Positions 17,044-25,869 of a DNA stretch of 64,000 nt are shown in pieces (position 1 is the stretch's first letter; each line of letters begins with the position of its first letter). Where the stretch lies: NCBI GenBank assembly GCA_050246475.1, contig JBFWVZ010000002.1, positions 186,001 through 250,000 on the forward strand, read 5' to 3'. The translations under genes and the position numbers were made by a program. The stretch comes from CADEEL01 sp050246475 (lineage in GTDB: Bacteria; Pseudomonadota; Alphaproteobacteria; Caulobacterales; Aquidulcibacteraceae). Below the pieces are notes generated by a model. That model was not told the DNA's origin. It did not search any database and saw only the letters and a program-made list of their open reading frames with translations.

Positions 17044-17170
17044 CCTTCTCCCCCGAGAGGGGGAGAAGGTGTCAGCGTAGCTGACGGATGAGGGCGCGCG
17101 TCCGACCTTGCTAACCCCACCCTCATCCGGCGCTGCGCGCCGCCTTCTCCCGCCCCGCGGCGGGAGAAGG
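17044..17170. repeat. Composite palindromic intergenic repeat
   Basis: Five nested pairings in 127 bases. CCTTCTCCCCC-GAGA-GGGGGAGAAGG is at 17044-17069 and GTCAGC-GTA-GCTGAC at 17071-17085. GGATGAGGG (17086-17094) pairs with CCCTCATCC (17120-17128), GGCGC-TGC-GCGCC is at 17129-17141, and a 12-base stem with a CCGC loop occupies 17143-17170. The motifs CCTTCTCCC and CCCTCATCC are typical of abundant intergenic repeats in alphaproteobacteria. It sits at the 3' end of the SDR gene. Confidence 0.8.
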
Positions 17171-17185
17171 AACCTTTGCTCAGCT

Positions 17186-17989
17186 CTACTGCGGCGTCTG
17201 CAGAAAGAAGAGCCCGCCCATCTCCGTCATCGCCTTGCGGATCGATTCCGGCGCCTGCGTCGCCTGCTGATCGAACTCGTAGAGCTCTTCGGGCACGTAA
17301 TAGTGAATCTTGTCGCCCTCGTAGGCGGCCCACACCGCCTCCGCGACCGCGCGCGCGGGCATCACGCGCCACATGCCCTCTTTCGCCGCGACCTCGGTGA
17401 CGCCCGGCGGCAGGATGGGCGTATCGATGACGCCGGGGAGCGTATCGGCTGCGCGCACGCCATAGGCCGCGAACTCGACCGCCAGCGCTTCGGTGAGCCC
17501 CTTCACGGCGTGCTTCGTCGCGGAATAGACCGCGATGTTCGCCATGCCGTAGGTCGCGGAAGAAGAAGACGTCGAGAAGCAGAGCGAATTAGGCGTGGCC
17601 TTCAAAAGCGGCGCGGCGAGGTGGATGCCGTTCAACACGCCGATGAAATTGATGTTCACCAGCGCCATCACGTCTTCCCACGGCATCTGATCGAACGGCC
17701 CGCCACGCCCGATGCCCGCATTGTTGAAGAGGAGATCGAGCTTGCCCTCGGTCGCGGCGGCGAAATCTTCAAGCGCCTTCGCGTAGTCCGCGCGATCCGC
17801 GACATCCAAGCGCCGCACGATGCAATTCTCACTACCGAGTTCTTGTTCGAGAGATTGGAGCCCTTCGGCGTTCACATCGTAGCCGCCGATGAACCAGCCC
17901 TTCTCGCGAAAGAGCTTCGCCGTCTCGCGCCCCATGCCGGAGGCGGCGCCCGTGATGAAGATCGATTTGCGCCCGTTTGCCTTCCCCAA
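17186..17989 (-). CDS. Short-chain dehydrogenase/reductase, TTG start
   Basis: A 267-residue NAD(P)-dependent oxidoreductase. It has the nucleotide loop TGAASGMG near residue 12, NNAG (in LLFNNAGIG), the catalytic serine in FSTSSSSATYG and YSATK, so all active-site residues are present. The open frame continues far upstream but lacks family similarity. The start is set at TTG (17989-17987) because AGGGAG lies 7 bases before it and the protein then begins 10 residues before the first strand, as usual. The acidic and basic residues after the loop do not settle NAD versus NADP. Substrate unknown. Confidence 0.88.
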   Translation of the reverse strand: MGKANGRKSIFITGAASGMGRETAKLFREKGWFIGGYDVNAEGLQSLEQELGSENCIVRRLDVADRADYAKALEDFAAATEGKLDLLFNNAGIGRGGPFDQMPWEDVMALVNINFIGVLNGIHLAAPLLKATPNSLCFSTSSSSATYGMANIAVYSATKHAVKGLTEALAVEFAAYGVRAADTLPGVIDTPILPPGVTEVAAKEGMWRVMPARAVAEAVWAAYEGDKIHYYVPEELYEFDQQATQAPESIRKAMTEMGGLFFLQTPQ

Positions 17990-18043
17990 AGGAAATTCTC
18001 CCTGTTCGCTTCGCCGCACCGTATCATGCCGGCGGCGAAAGCA

Positions 18044-18838
18044 ATGACCGATCCCTCCCCGCCTTTGCGCATGCGTGCTTTTCTCCTGGCCAACCGCATC
18101 GACACGCGCGGGCTTGCGGCCAATGCGCCGCCCGCCGTCGATCCCATCGTCCTGCCGATCGGCGATACAGGCCGGGCGTTTGTGTTCCGCGACGGCGCCG
18201 CTGCGTTCTTCCGTGTGAGCGCTGAACAAGAACGCGCCTTTATCGAGAGCTTGCGGCCGCGCTTGCGGGATGCGCTCGATCCGTTGGGGGCGGAGGATGC
18301 AACACTCGTCGTGCGCGCGGAGGGGGACGAGGCGACCGCGCCCGATGGCGTGATCGCCGTGCGCGGGCTCGATGCGCCGCGACTCATCGTGGTGGCGGAT
18401 GTATTGGCGAAGGCCGCCGCGCTCAATCATTACGAGCCGCTCGTTGACCAGGTGCTCGAGCGCGTCGAGCCGTTGGCGGCGGCCTTGGCGCGCGAGGGGC
18501 GCACGCAGGCGAGCCTTACCGAGCTTTCCCAGCGCATGGGCGAAGCGCTGCTGGCGGAGCATCGCCTCGTCGGGCGCTCGGCGGTGGCGGAGAAGCCGGA
18601 AGTGCTTTGGGATCACCCCGGCTTGGAGCGCCTCTACACGCGCCTCGAAGCCGAATACGAGTTGCGCGACCGCGCGCTCATCCTGGAGCGCAAGCTCGAT
18701 CTCTTGCGCACGACCTCCGGCTTCATCACCGAGCTGGTGCAGACGCGGCGCTCGCATCTGCTCGAATGGGGGATTATCGGCCTTATCTGCTTCGAGATCG
18801 TGCTTTCGCTCTACGCCCTCTCTCAAGGATCGCATTGA
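18044..18838 (+). CDS. RMD1/DUF155 family membrane protein
   Basis: A 264-residue protein of the RMD1/RMND1 (DUF155) family. The C-terminal signature is present: a tryptophan-histidine-proline block (LWDHPGLERLYTRLEAEYELRDR in segments), a coiled stretch RALILERKLDLLRTT, and a final membrane helix (IIGLICFEIVLSLYAL) preceded by HLLEW. Eukaryotic members anchor in mitochondria and support translation or meiosis; the bacterial role is unknown. An ATG at 18026 is also in frame. It is divergent from the SDR gene with about 54 bases between. Confidence 0.85.
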   Translation: MTDPSPPLRMRAFLLANRIDTRGLAANAPPAVDPIVLPIGDTGRAFVFRDGAAAFFRVSAEQERAFIESLRPRLRDALDPLGAEDATLVVRAEGDEATAPDGVIAVRGLDAPRLIVVADVLAKAAALNHYEPLVDQVLERVEPLAAALAREGRTQASLTELSQRMGEALLAEHRLVGRSAVAEKPEVLWDHPGLERLYTRLEAEYELRDRALILERKLDLLRTTSGFITELVQTRRSHLLEWGIIGLICFEIVLSLYALSQGSH

Positions 18839-18909
18839 CGCGCGCGGCGCCTTGCGCGCGCGCCGAGGCCCCCTAGTGTGCGCCCGCGAAAAAGATGGAG
18901 AGGGACGTT

Positions 18910-19680
18910 ATGGGCGAATTGTTCGACCTCAAGGGAAAATCCGCGCTGATCACCGGCTCCTCGAAAGGGATCGGCAAGGCGATCGCGCACCGGCTGGCCG
19001 AGCACGGCGCCCAGGTCGTCATCTCCTCCCGGAAAGCCGACGTCTGCGAGGCTGTGCGTGACGAGATCAACAAGGCCGTCGGGCGCGAAGCGGCCATCTC
19101 CATCCCCGCCAACATCGCCTCGAAGGAGGCGCTGCAGCACCTCGTCGATGAGACGAACAAGGCGTTCGGCAAGATCGACATCCTTGTCTGCAACGCCGCC
19201 TCGAACCCCTATTTCGGCCCGAGCGCCGGCATCAGCGACGATCAGTTCAACAAAATCCTCTCCAACAACATCCTCTCCAACCATTGGCTCATTCACATGG
19301 TCGCCCCGCAGATGCGCGAGCGGAAGGACGGCTCGATCATCATCGTTTCCTCGATCGGCGGCCTGCGCGGCTCGACGGTGCTCGGCGCCTACGCGATCTC
19401 CAAATCCGCGGACATGCAGCTCGCGCGCAATCTCGCCGGCGAGTTCGGGCCGGACAATGTCCGCGTGAACACGATCGCGCCCGGCCTCATCAAAACCGAT
19501 TTCGCCCGCGCGCTTTGGGAGAACCCCGCGATCTTGAAGGCTTCGACCGAGCGCTCCCCGCTTCAGCGCATCGGCGATCCCGATGAGATCGCCGGCATGG
19601 CCGTCTTCCTCGCGGGCAAGGCCGGCGCCTTCACGACGGGCCAAACGTTCGTCATCGACGGCGGGCAAACGTCCGTCTGA
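18910..19680 (+). CDS. Short-chain dehydrogenase/reductase
   Basis: A 256-residue SDR of the classical type: ITGSSKGIG nucleotide loop, CNAASNP in place of the usual NNAG, serine in IIIVSSIGG, the catalytic YAISK, and the FabG-like ending GQTFVIDGGQ. The upstream GGAGAGGGA supports the ATG at 18910 rather than the earlier in-frame ATG at 18895. It overlaps the next gene, a hotdog thioesterase, by one base (TGATG), so both probably serve the same acyl-CoA pathway, such as reduction of a 3-oxoacyl intermediate. Confidence 0.9.
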   Translation: MGELFDLKGKSALITGSSKGIGKAIAHRLAEHGAQVVISSRKADVCEAVRDEINKAVGREAAISIPANIASKEALQHLVDETNKAFGKIDILVCNAASNPYFGPSAGISDDQFNKILSNNILSNHWLIHMVAPQMRERKDGSIIIVSSIGGLRGSTVLGAYAISKSADMQLARNLAGEFGPDNVRVNTIAPGLIKTDFARALWENPAILKASTERSPLQRIGDPDEIAGMAVFLAGKAGAFTTGQTFVIDGGQTSV

Positions 19681-20138
19681 TGAACCACATCGAGCTTTTG
19701 ACCGCCATCCGCGACCGCAAGGCCGCGCTGCCGCCGGCGCACATCAAAAATCTTCGCTTCGATCAAACGATCGCGCTCGATTCATTCGAGCAGGGCGTCG
19801 CGCGCGCGACGTGGACGCCGAGCGAGGATTTCTCCATACCCGGCCCCGGCGGTTTCATCTTCGGCGGCTATGTCGCCGCCGTCACCGATCAGGTCGCGCA
19901 CTATTGCATGATGACCGTGCTGGATGACGGCCGGATGTATTCGACCGCCGATCTCCGCGTCTCCTACTTCCGTCCGTTCACGGAGCGCCGCTACGCGGTC
20001 GAAGCGCGCGTGGTCACGCGCACGCGCACGCAAGTGCACGTTGAGGTGACATTCTCGAACGGCGCGGGCGCGATGGCGGCGAAAGCGACGCTGGTGCAGC
20101 GCATGCTGGAAGGACGCCCTCCGTCGCAAAGCGCCTGA
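19680..20138 (+). CDS. PaaI-type hotdog thioesterase
   Basis: A 152-residue single-hotdog protein. The central helix and active-site region reads GGFIFGGYVAAVTDQVAHYCMM, in which GG..FGG..A...D is the PaaI/4HBT pattern with the catalytic aspartate. The strand block ADLRVSYFRPF follows at the usual distance. It hydrolyses acyl- or aryl-CoA thioesters. The start codon shares one base with the SDR stop, so the two are translationally coupled. Confidence 0.85.
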   Translation: MNHIELLTAIRDRKAALPPAHIKNLRFDQTIALDSFEQGVARATWTPSEDFSIPGPGGFIFGGYVAAVTDQVAHYCMMTVLDDGRMYSTADLRVSYFRPFTERRYAVEARVVTRTRTQVHVEVTFSNGAGAMAAKATLVQRMLEGRPPSQSA

Positions 20139-20202
20139 GAGGGCTTTGACCCCTCCGCTACGGCGGCTTAGATCAGCCGAAAGAGCCATTCGGAGGGGAT
20201 CC

Positions 20203-21909
20203 ATGCGGAAGAAGTTGATCGGCCTTGTCGGCGCCTTGGCGCTCGCGGCCTGCGCCTCGGCGAGCCAGACCACAGGCCATTCCGGCCACACCCAGGCGCC
20301 GCCGGCCATCGCGGCCTTCCAGTTCCCGCCGCTCTCCCCCGACGCGATCATCGGCCACACGCGCGTGCTCGCATCGGATGAGTTCGAAGGGCGCCGCCCC
20401 GGCACGGAGGGCGAACGGCTCACCGTCGATTATCTCGAGCGCGCCTTTGCGGCGGCTGGGCTCCAACCCGGGGTCGTCGCGGCGGACGGCACGCGCTCCT
20501 GGCGCCAGGAAGTGCCGCTCGTGGCGGCTTCGCTGCGCACGCCGCCGGTTCTGACCATTTCGGGCAGCGACGGCGCCCGCACGTATGAGCACGGCACGCA
20601 ATTCACGGCATGGACCAAGCGTCTCCAAGAACACATCAATGTCGAGAACGCCGAGCTCGTCTTCGTCGGCTACGGCATCAATGCGCCAGAGCTCGGATGG
20701 AACGATTATGAGGGCGTCGATGTGCGCGGGCGCATCGTCGTCATCCTCGTCAACGATCCCGATTTCGACACGGGCGACGATCGCGGCTTCGGCGGCCGCG
20801 CCATGACCTATTACGGCCGCTGGACTTACAAGTATGAGGAGGCCGCGCGCCAAGGCGCGGCGGGCGTCATCATCGTTCACCAGACGGCGCCGGCGGCCTA
20901 TCCCTGGGCCGTCATCCAAACCTCCGCGGTGGGCCCGCGCTTCGACGTGGTCACTGCCGATCGGGGGATGAGCCGCGCTCAGTTCGAAGGCTGGATCACC
21001 GAGGACGTCGCGCGCGAGACCTTCTCCCGCGCCGGCCTCAACTTCGATCAATTGCGGACGCGCGCGCAGCAGCGCGGCTTCCGCGCCGTGCGCATGGGCT
21101 CGCTGCGCGGCTCGATCTCGCTCGACACTGAAATCGTGGAGATGCGCTCGAACAACGTCGTCGGCGTCTTGCCGGGGCGCACGCGGCCGGAGGAAGCGAT
21201 CGTCTATACGACGCATTGGGATCATTTTGGCCGCTGCCCGCCGGTTGACGGCGACGACATCTGCAACGGCGCGCTCGACAACGCCTCCGGCACAGCGGGC
21301 CTGATCGAACTCGCGCGCCGCTTCGCTTCGGAAGGAAGGCCGGAACGCACGGTGATGTTCCTCGCGGTGACGGCGGAGGAACAGGGCCTGCTGGGCTCGC
21401 TCTATTACTCGCAGAACCCGCTCATTCCAGCGGCGCAGACCGTGGCGGCCATCAACATGGACGGACTCAATTATATCGGGCCGACGCGCGACGTTGAGGT
21501 CGTCGGCTACGGCAAAAGCGAGATGGACGATCTCATAACGGAGGCGGCCGCGGCACAGGGCCGACGAGTCGTGCCGGAGGCGTTCCCCGAACACGGCAGC
21601 TTCTACCGCTCCGATCAGCTGAGTTTCGCGCGCATCGGGGTTCCGGTGCTCTATGCGGGCAGCGGCAACGATCTCGTCAATGGAGGCGAAGAACGCGGCC
21701 GGCAGCTGAGCGAGGACTATATCGCCAACCGCTACCACAAGCCGTCCGACGAAGTGACGGACGATTGGGACATGACGGGCGCGAGCCAGGACCTGCAATT
21801 GCTCTACAATGTCGGGCGCCGGCTGGCTGACAGCGATATGTGGCCGCGCTGGCGCGAGAATGCGGAGTTCCGCGCCATCCGCGAGGCCTCGCGCCCCAGC
21901 GCGCCATAA
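20203..21909 (+). CDS. M28-family metallopeptidase, lipoprotein
   Basis: A 568-residue exported peptidase. The lipoprotein signal ends LVGALALAAC (cysteine near residue 18). A PA-like lid domain occupies roughly residues 140-290. The M28 zinc site follows: THWDHFG (His-Asp), NGALDNASGTAG (bridging Asp), VTAEEQGLLGS (catalytic Glu and metal Glu), INMDG (Asp) and a late histidine in NRYHKPSDE. This matches bacterial aminopeptidases acting on periplasmic or extracellular peptides. The start at 20203 is preferred because CGGAGGGG lies just upstream and the signal then starts cleanly. Confidence 0.92.
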   Translation: MRKKLIGLVGALALAACASASQTTGHSGHTQAPPAIAAFQFPPLSPDAIIGHTRVLASDEFEGRRPGTEGERLTVDYLERAFAAAGLQPGVVAADGTRSWRQEVPLVAASLRTPPVLTISGSDGARTYEHGTQFTAWTKRLQEHINVENAELVFVGYGINAPELGWNDYEGVDVRGRIVVILVNDPDFDTGDDRGFGGRAMTYYGRWTYKYEEAARQGAAGVIIVHQTAPAAYPWAVIQTSAVGPRFDVVTADRGMSRAQFEGWITEDVARETFSRAGLNFDQLRTRAQQRGFRAVRMGSLRGSISLDTEIVEMRSNNVVGVLPGRTRPEEAIVYTTHWDHFGRCPPVDGDDICNGALDNASGTAGLIELARRFASEGRPERTVMFLAVTAEEQGLLGSLYYSQNPLIPAAQTVAAINMDGLNYIGPTRDVEVVGYGKSEMDDLITEAAAAQGRRVVPEAFPEHGSFYRSDQLSFARIGVPVLYAGSGNDLVNGGEERGRQLSEDYIANRYHKPSDEVTDDWDMTGASQDLQLLYNVGRRLADSDMWPRWRENAEFRAIREASRPSAP

Positions 21910-21920
21910 GGATCAAACGA

Positions 21921-21956
21921 AAAACGCCGGGCGCTGGGTGCAGCGTCCGGCGTTTT
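21921..21956. terminator. Bidirectional rho-independent terminator
   Basis: AAAACGCCGGGCGCTG and CAGCGTCCGGCGTTTT pair over 16 positions, with one G-T wobble, around a GGTG loop. The A-run on one side and T-run on the other allow termination on both strands. It lies between the convergent M28 peptidase and receiver-domain genes. Confidence 0.9.
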
Positions 21957-21988
21957 CATGTGAAGACGTCTTCGTTCGAAGAGGCTTC

Positions 21989-22366
21989 TTAGAATTCTTC
22001 GCCCAGCAATGCGGCGAGCCGCTTCTTGAGCTGCTGCGCGTTGAACGGCTTCGCGAGCGTGTTTTCCGCGCGAGCGCTCGTTTCGCCATTGCCTTCCGCT
22101 TGCGTAAGCATGAGCACGGGCGTGTTCTTCAAACGCTCATCGGCGCGTACCTCGCGCACCAGATCGTCGCCCGCCTGAGCGCCGACGCGCCAATCGGAGA
22201 TCACCAGCCCGTAGGCGCGCGAACGCATCTTGGCGAGCGCCGTCTTGCCGTCGCTGGCCTCGTCAACGTTCTGGAAACCAAGCTGGCGCAGCAGATTGCG
22301 CACGATGCGCACCATCGTGTTGTAGTCATCGACCACAAGGATGGGCATCGTCATCTCGACGCTCAT
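21989..22366 (-). CDS. CheY-like single-domain response regulator
   Basis: A 125-residue receiver domain with no output domain. Acidic pair DD in ILVVDDYNTMVRIV, phosphoacceptor aspartate in LVISDWRVG, threonine in MLTQAEG and lysine in LAKPFNA are all present. The N-terminus closely resembles alphaproteobacterial CheY proteins of the flagellar motor. The segment between the threonine and lysine is about four residues shorter than usual and lacks the customary G-V-x-x-Y piece, so the output face may differ. GGGGAAGC before the ATG at 22366 fixes the start. It stands alone, with no chemotaxis genes beside it. Confidence 0.88.
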   Translation of the reverse strand: MSVEMTMPILVVDDYNTMVRIVRNLLRQLGFQNVDEASDGKTALAKMRSRAYGLVISDWRVGAQAGDDLVREVRADERLKNTPVLMLTQAEGNGETSARAENTLAKPFNAQQLKKRLAALLGEEF

Positions 22367-22486
22367 GTGAGCTTCCCCAATGCGCTCTGCGGCCCGCTCG
22401 CGTGATTGGCGGCCGGCATTGCGCTCCAACACCGTTCGGTTAGATAACCTGACGGCTCATAAAATTCAGTAAAGCGATCGAAAATC

Positions 22487-22927
22487 ATGTCCGTCTCTCA
22501 ACCATCAGGCTTGAAGTTCGAGGATTTGTTCGTCGGCCAGTTCGCGGAATCTTCGAATGTCGTGACGGAAGCGGTTGTCGTCGCGTTCGCCGAAGTCTCC
22601 GGTGACAAGAACCCCGTTCATCTCGACGCCTCCTACGCAGCCGGCACTCCCTTCAAGGAGCGGATCGCGCACGGCATGCTGAGCGCGGCCTACATATCGG
22701 CCATGATCGGCATGCACCTGCCCGGCCCCGGAGCCATTTACGTTTCGCAAACCCTGGGGTTCCGCCGGCCGGTCAAACTGGGCGCAACGGTGACCACGCG
22801 TGTCGAAATCACCGCACTCGACGCTGAGAAGGCGCGCGCGACCTTCGCCACGATTTGCTCGGTGGACGGAAAGACCGTGCTTGAGGGCGAGGCGGTGATC
22901 ATGGTTCCCCGCCGCGAGGCGGGCTGA
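22487..22927 (+). CDS. MaoC-like (R)-specific enoyl-CoA hydratase
   Basis: A 146-residue hotdog hydratase with the MaoC/PhaJ active-site pattern: AEVSGDKNPVHLDASYA (Asp and His catalytic pair), then IAHGMLSAAYISAMIG. It hydrates trans-2-enoyl-CoA to (R)-3-hydroxyacyl-CoA. It precedes ribF by 5 bases on the same strand, though a functional tie to flavin synthesis is not apparent. A second MaoC-type gene lies at 48298. Confidence 0.92.
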   Translation: MSVSQPSGLKFEDLFVGQFAESSNVVTEAVVVAFAEVSGDKNPVHLDASYAAGTPFKERIAHGMLSAAYISAMIGMHLPGPGAIYVSQTLGFRRPVKLGATVTTRVEITALDAEKARATFATICSVDGKTVLEGEAVIMVPRREAG

Positions 22928-22932
22928 GCGTC

Positions 22933-23853
22933 ATGCGCATTCTGCCCGGCCATGTTTCCGCGCCGGACGATCTCCGCGGCGGCGCCATCGCGTTGGGCGT
23001 GATGGACGGCGTGCATCTGGGGCATCAAGCGGTGCTCGCTGACGCGCGCGAAGCGGCCAAGCGCCTCGGCGCGCCGTTCGCCGCCGTGGTGTTCGAGCCG
23101 CATCCGCGCAATCACTTCCGCCCCGACGCGCCGCCCTTTCGTTTGCAGACGCCGCAGCAGCGCGCGCGCGTGCTGACGGCGCTGGGCGCCGATGCGGTGT
23201 TTCAGATTCCGTTCAACGCCGAGATCGCGAGCCTTGGAGACGAAGAGTTTTCGCGTGTGATCCTGCGCGACGCGCTGGGCATCAAGCACGTGACGGTCGG
23301 GTTCGACTTTCAGTACGGCCAGGGCAGGCAAGGCCGCATCGAGTCCCTGCGTGATCAAGGCAAGCAATTCGGCTTCAGCGTCGGCGTCGTCGCGCCCGTC
23401 GAGCGCAACGGCGAAAAGGTCTCCTCAACCGCAATCCGCGAGCGCTTGAGCGAGGGCGCCCTCGATGAGGCGACGGCCATGCTCACCCGCCCATGGGCGA
23501 TCGAGGGCGAAGTCGTACACGGCCAGCAGCGCGGCCGCACGATCGACTTTCCGACCGCGAACATCGCGCTCGGCGCCTATCAGCGCCCGCGCTTCGGCGT
23601 CTACGCGGTGCGTGCGTCAGTGGACGGAACAAGCCTTAACGGCGTCGCCAATATCGGCGTGCGCCCCACCGTTGGGACCGATGCGCCATTGCTTGAAGCC
23701 CATCTCTTCGATTTCGCGGGTGACCTCTATGGGCGCACGCTTGAAGTCGAAATTCTTTCCTTCATCCGCCCCGAACAGAAATTCGAGAGCTTCGACGCGC
23801 TGAAAGCCCAGATCGGCGCCGACGCCGCCGAGGCGCGCCGCCGCCTCGCGTGA
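22933..23853 (+). CDS. ribF: Bifunctional riboflavin kinase / FAD synthetase
   Basis: A 306-residue enzyme making FMN and FAD. The N-terminal adenylyltransferase has GVMDGVHLGHQAVL (canonical GNFDGVHLGH, here with Val-Met) and the strand VTVGFDFQYGQGRQG, ending with SSTAIRERL. The C-terminal kinase (from about residue 185) has HGQQRGRTIDFPTANI and NGVANIGVRPTVG, with the catalytic glutamate region LEAHLFDF. All blocks are intact. The start follows the MaoC stop by 5 bases. Confidence 0.96.
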   Translation: MRILPGHVSAPDDLRGGAIALGVMDGVHLGHQAVLADAREAAKRLGAPFAAVVFEPHPRNHFRPDAPPFRLQTPQQRARVLTALGADAVFQIPFNAEIASLGDEEFSRVILRDALGIKHVTVGFDFQYGQGRQGRIESLRDQGKQFGFSVGVVAPVERNGEKVSSTAIRERLSEGALDEATAMLTRPWAIEGEVVHGQQRGRTIDFPTANIALGAYQRPRFGVYAVRASVDGTSLNGVANIGVRPTVGTDAPLLEAHLFDFAGDLYGRTLEVEILSFIRPEQKFESFDALKAQIGADAAEARRRLA

Positions 23854-23880
23854 GCGCGCGAAAGCGCCTACATTCGCCCC

Positions 23881-25275
23881 ATGAACGCGCCGCTCAATCT
23901 CCACGAACGCCTCGCCGCTCGGCTTGGGCCGAAGGGCTGGAGCGTCGATCCCGATATCCTGGCGCCGCACCTCGTCGAGTGGCGCGGGCGGATTAAGGGC
24001 GGAACGCCCTTCCTTGCCATGCCCGCGAACACAGACGAGGTCGCGGACATCGTGCGCTGGTGCAATGACGCGAACGTTGCGATCACGCCGCAAGGCGGCA
24101 ACACCGGGCTTGTCGGCGCGCAAATTCCGGCGGGCGAGATACTGCTTTCGCTGAAGCGCATGAACGCGATCCGCGGCGTCGATGCGACCGATGACGCGCT
24201 CGTGGCGGAAGCCGGCGTCGTGCTGACGCGCGTGCATGAAGCCGCGGCGGAGAGGGATCGCCTCTTTCCGCTCTCGCTCGCCAGCCAGGGCAGCGCAACG
24301 ATCGGCGGCCTCCTCTCCACCAACGCCGGCGGCGTCCACGTCGTGCGCTACGGCATGATGCGCGATCTCGTCTTGGGGCTGCAAGCGGTGCTCGCGGACG
24401 GGCGCGTGTTCAACGGTTTGAAGTCGCTGCGCAAGGACAACACCGGCTACGATCTGAAGCAGCTCTTCATCGGCGCTGAAGGCACGCTGGGCATCATCAC
24501 CGCCGCGACGCTCAAGCTCTTCCCCCGCCCGCGCCAACACATCGTCGCGATGGCGGCGGTCGAGACACCAGAGAAGGCGCTGGCGCTCTTGGAACGCGCG
24601 AAATCCCGCACCGGCGCGATGGCCGCGTTCGAGATCATGAATCGCGAAGTCATCGCGATGACCTTGCGCAACATCCCCGCCGCACGCGATCCGCTCGGCA
24701 AGAATGTGCCCTTCCTCGCACTCATCGAATTCGAGAGCGCGTCCGAGGCAGGATTGTTGGAAAGCGTGGAGACAGTGCTGGCGGATGCTGTCGCCGATGG
24801 CGTCGCGACCGACGCCGCGATTGCGCAAAACGAGACGCAGGCGAAGCAATTCTGGTTCTTGCGTGAAGAACTATCGGCCGGTCACCGCAGCGAAGGCGCG
24901 CAGATCAATTGCGACATCTCCGTGCCGGTGAGCCGCATCCCGCAATTCCTGCGCGAAGCCGGCGCGATCGCGGAGAAGCTCTGCCCCGGCGCGCGCATCG
25001 TCGCTTTCGGCCACGCCGGCGACGGGAATATCCACTATAGCGTTGTGCAGCCGCAGGGCGCTGACCCAAGCGCCTTCCCCGGCCTGCAAATCTCGGAGGC
25101 CGTGCACGATTGCGCCGCGGCGCTCGGCGGCTCGATTTCGGCCGAGCACGGCATCGGCGTCACCCGCCGCGATGAGCTGCCGCGCTTCAAGGATCCGGCC
25201 GCGCTCGATCTCATGCGCGCGCTCAAACGCACGCTCGATCCGAAGAATGTGTTGAACCCGCGCGCTTTGATCTAA
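23881..25275 (+). CDS. FAD-linked D-2-hydroxyacid dehydrogenase (D2HGDH/GlcD type)
   Basis: A 464-residue flavoprotein with a PCMH FAD domain (PQGGNTGLVGAQIP, then GSATIGGLLSTNAGG) and a C-terminal FAD-oxidase domain carrying the metal and substrate histidines in FGHAGDGNIHYSV and the SAEHGIG motif. This is the pattern of D-lactate, glycolate and D-2-hydroxyglutarate dehydrogenases; the length and blocks fit D2HGDH best. It follows ribF, which supplies FAD, by 27 bases, so joint transcription is plausible. Its end overlaps the convergent membrane-protein gene. Confidence 0.92.
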   Translation: MNAPLNLHERLAARLGPKGWSVDPDILAPHLVEWRGRIKGGTPFLAMPANTDEVADIVRWCNDANVAITPQGGNTGLVGAQIPAGEILLSLKRMNAIRGVDATDDALVAEAGVVLTRVHEAAAERDRLFPLSLASQGSATIGGLLSTNAGGVHVVRYGMMRDLVLGLQAVLADGRVFNGLKSLRKDNTGYDLKQLFIGAEGTLGIITAATLKLFPRPRQHIVAMAAVETPEKALALLERAKSRTGAMAAFEIMNREVIAMTLRNIPAARDPLGKNVPFLALIEFESASEAGLLESVETVLADAVADGVATDAAIAQNETQAKQFWFLREELSAGHRSEGAQINCDISVPVSRIPQFLREAGAIAEKLCPGARIVAFGHAGDGNIHYSVVQPQGADPSAFPGLQISEAVHDCAAALGGSISAEHGIGVTRRDELPRFKDPAALDLMRALKRTLDPKNVLNPRALI

Positions 25276-25772
25276 GCGCCGATCGCGGCGCAGACGCCCC
25301 AATAGCCGGTGATGAGCGCGATGAGCCCCGCTTCTCGCACTGCGGCGTAAACAGTGCGCGCATTTGGATGCGTCGAAACGAGGAACGTCAGCGTCGTGAG
25401 GAGAAGCGTGGCGTGCCCCAGCCAGAAATGGAGGCTCGCGGGATCGTAGAGCATGACCGCGAAGGGCCAGATCGCGAACGCCAGGATGTGGAGCGCATGG
25501 AAAGTTGTCGCCATCCAATTGCGGCGCCCGACCGTCTCGGTGAAGGCGCGCGCGGCAATCCAGAAGGCGGCGAGAAAGGCGATAAGCGTGCCCGCCGCCA
25601 CGATGTTGCGCGGCCACGATCCGACGCTGAGCGCCATGAGCGCGCCTGCCGCCAGCCCCGCCGCCGTCGCGCCGAGGACGACAACAACGCATTCGGACGA
25701 ATTGAATTCAGAGGCTTTTCGCCGCCCCCAAGGCGCGCTTTGCGTGCGCGATGCGTAGACTTCGTACGCCAT
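25272..25772 (-). CDS. Membrane protein of unknown function
   Basis: A 166-residue protein with about four to five hydrophobic helices after a short polar N-terminus (MAYEVYASRTQ). No charged motif inside the membrane part suggests transport or catalysis. The start at 25772 is preferred over the longer frame because a G-run precedes it. Its last bases overlap the stop of the convergent dehydrogenase gene. I do not recognise the family. Confidence 0.65.
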   Translation of the reverse strand: MAYEVYASRTQSAPWGRRKASEFNSSECVVVVLGATAAGLAAGALMALSVGSWPRNIVAAGTLIAFLAAFWIAARAFTETVGRRNWMATTFHALHILAFAIWPFAVMLYDPASLHFWLGHATLLLTTLTFLVSTHPNARTVYAAVREAGLIALITGYWGVCAAIGA

Positions 25773-25869
25773 GACAGCCCCCAAAGGCTGCGAGCCGTTT
25801 CTCGGCCCGACCGGCATATGAGCGCTTACAAGGTGAAGTTGTTCCTAACAGGGCGGTGAATTTTTCCTT

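Noticed and set aside
17990..18835. Upstream extension of the SDR frame (to 549 codons)
   Set aside because: The extension is antisense to the RMD1 gene; the TTG start with AGGGAG gives a normal SDR length.
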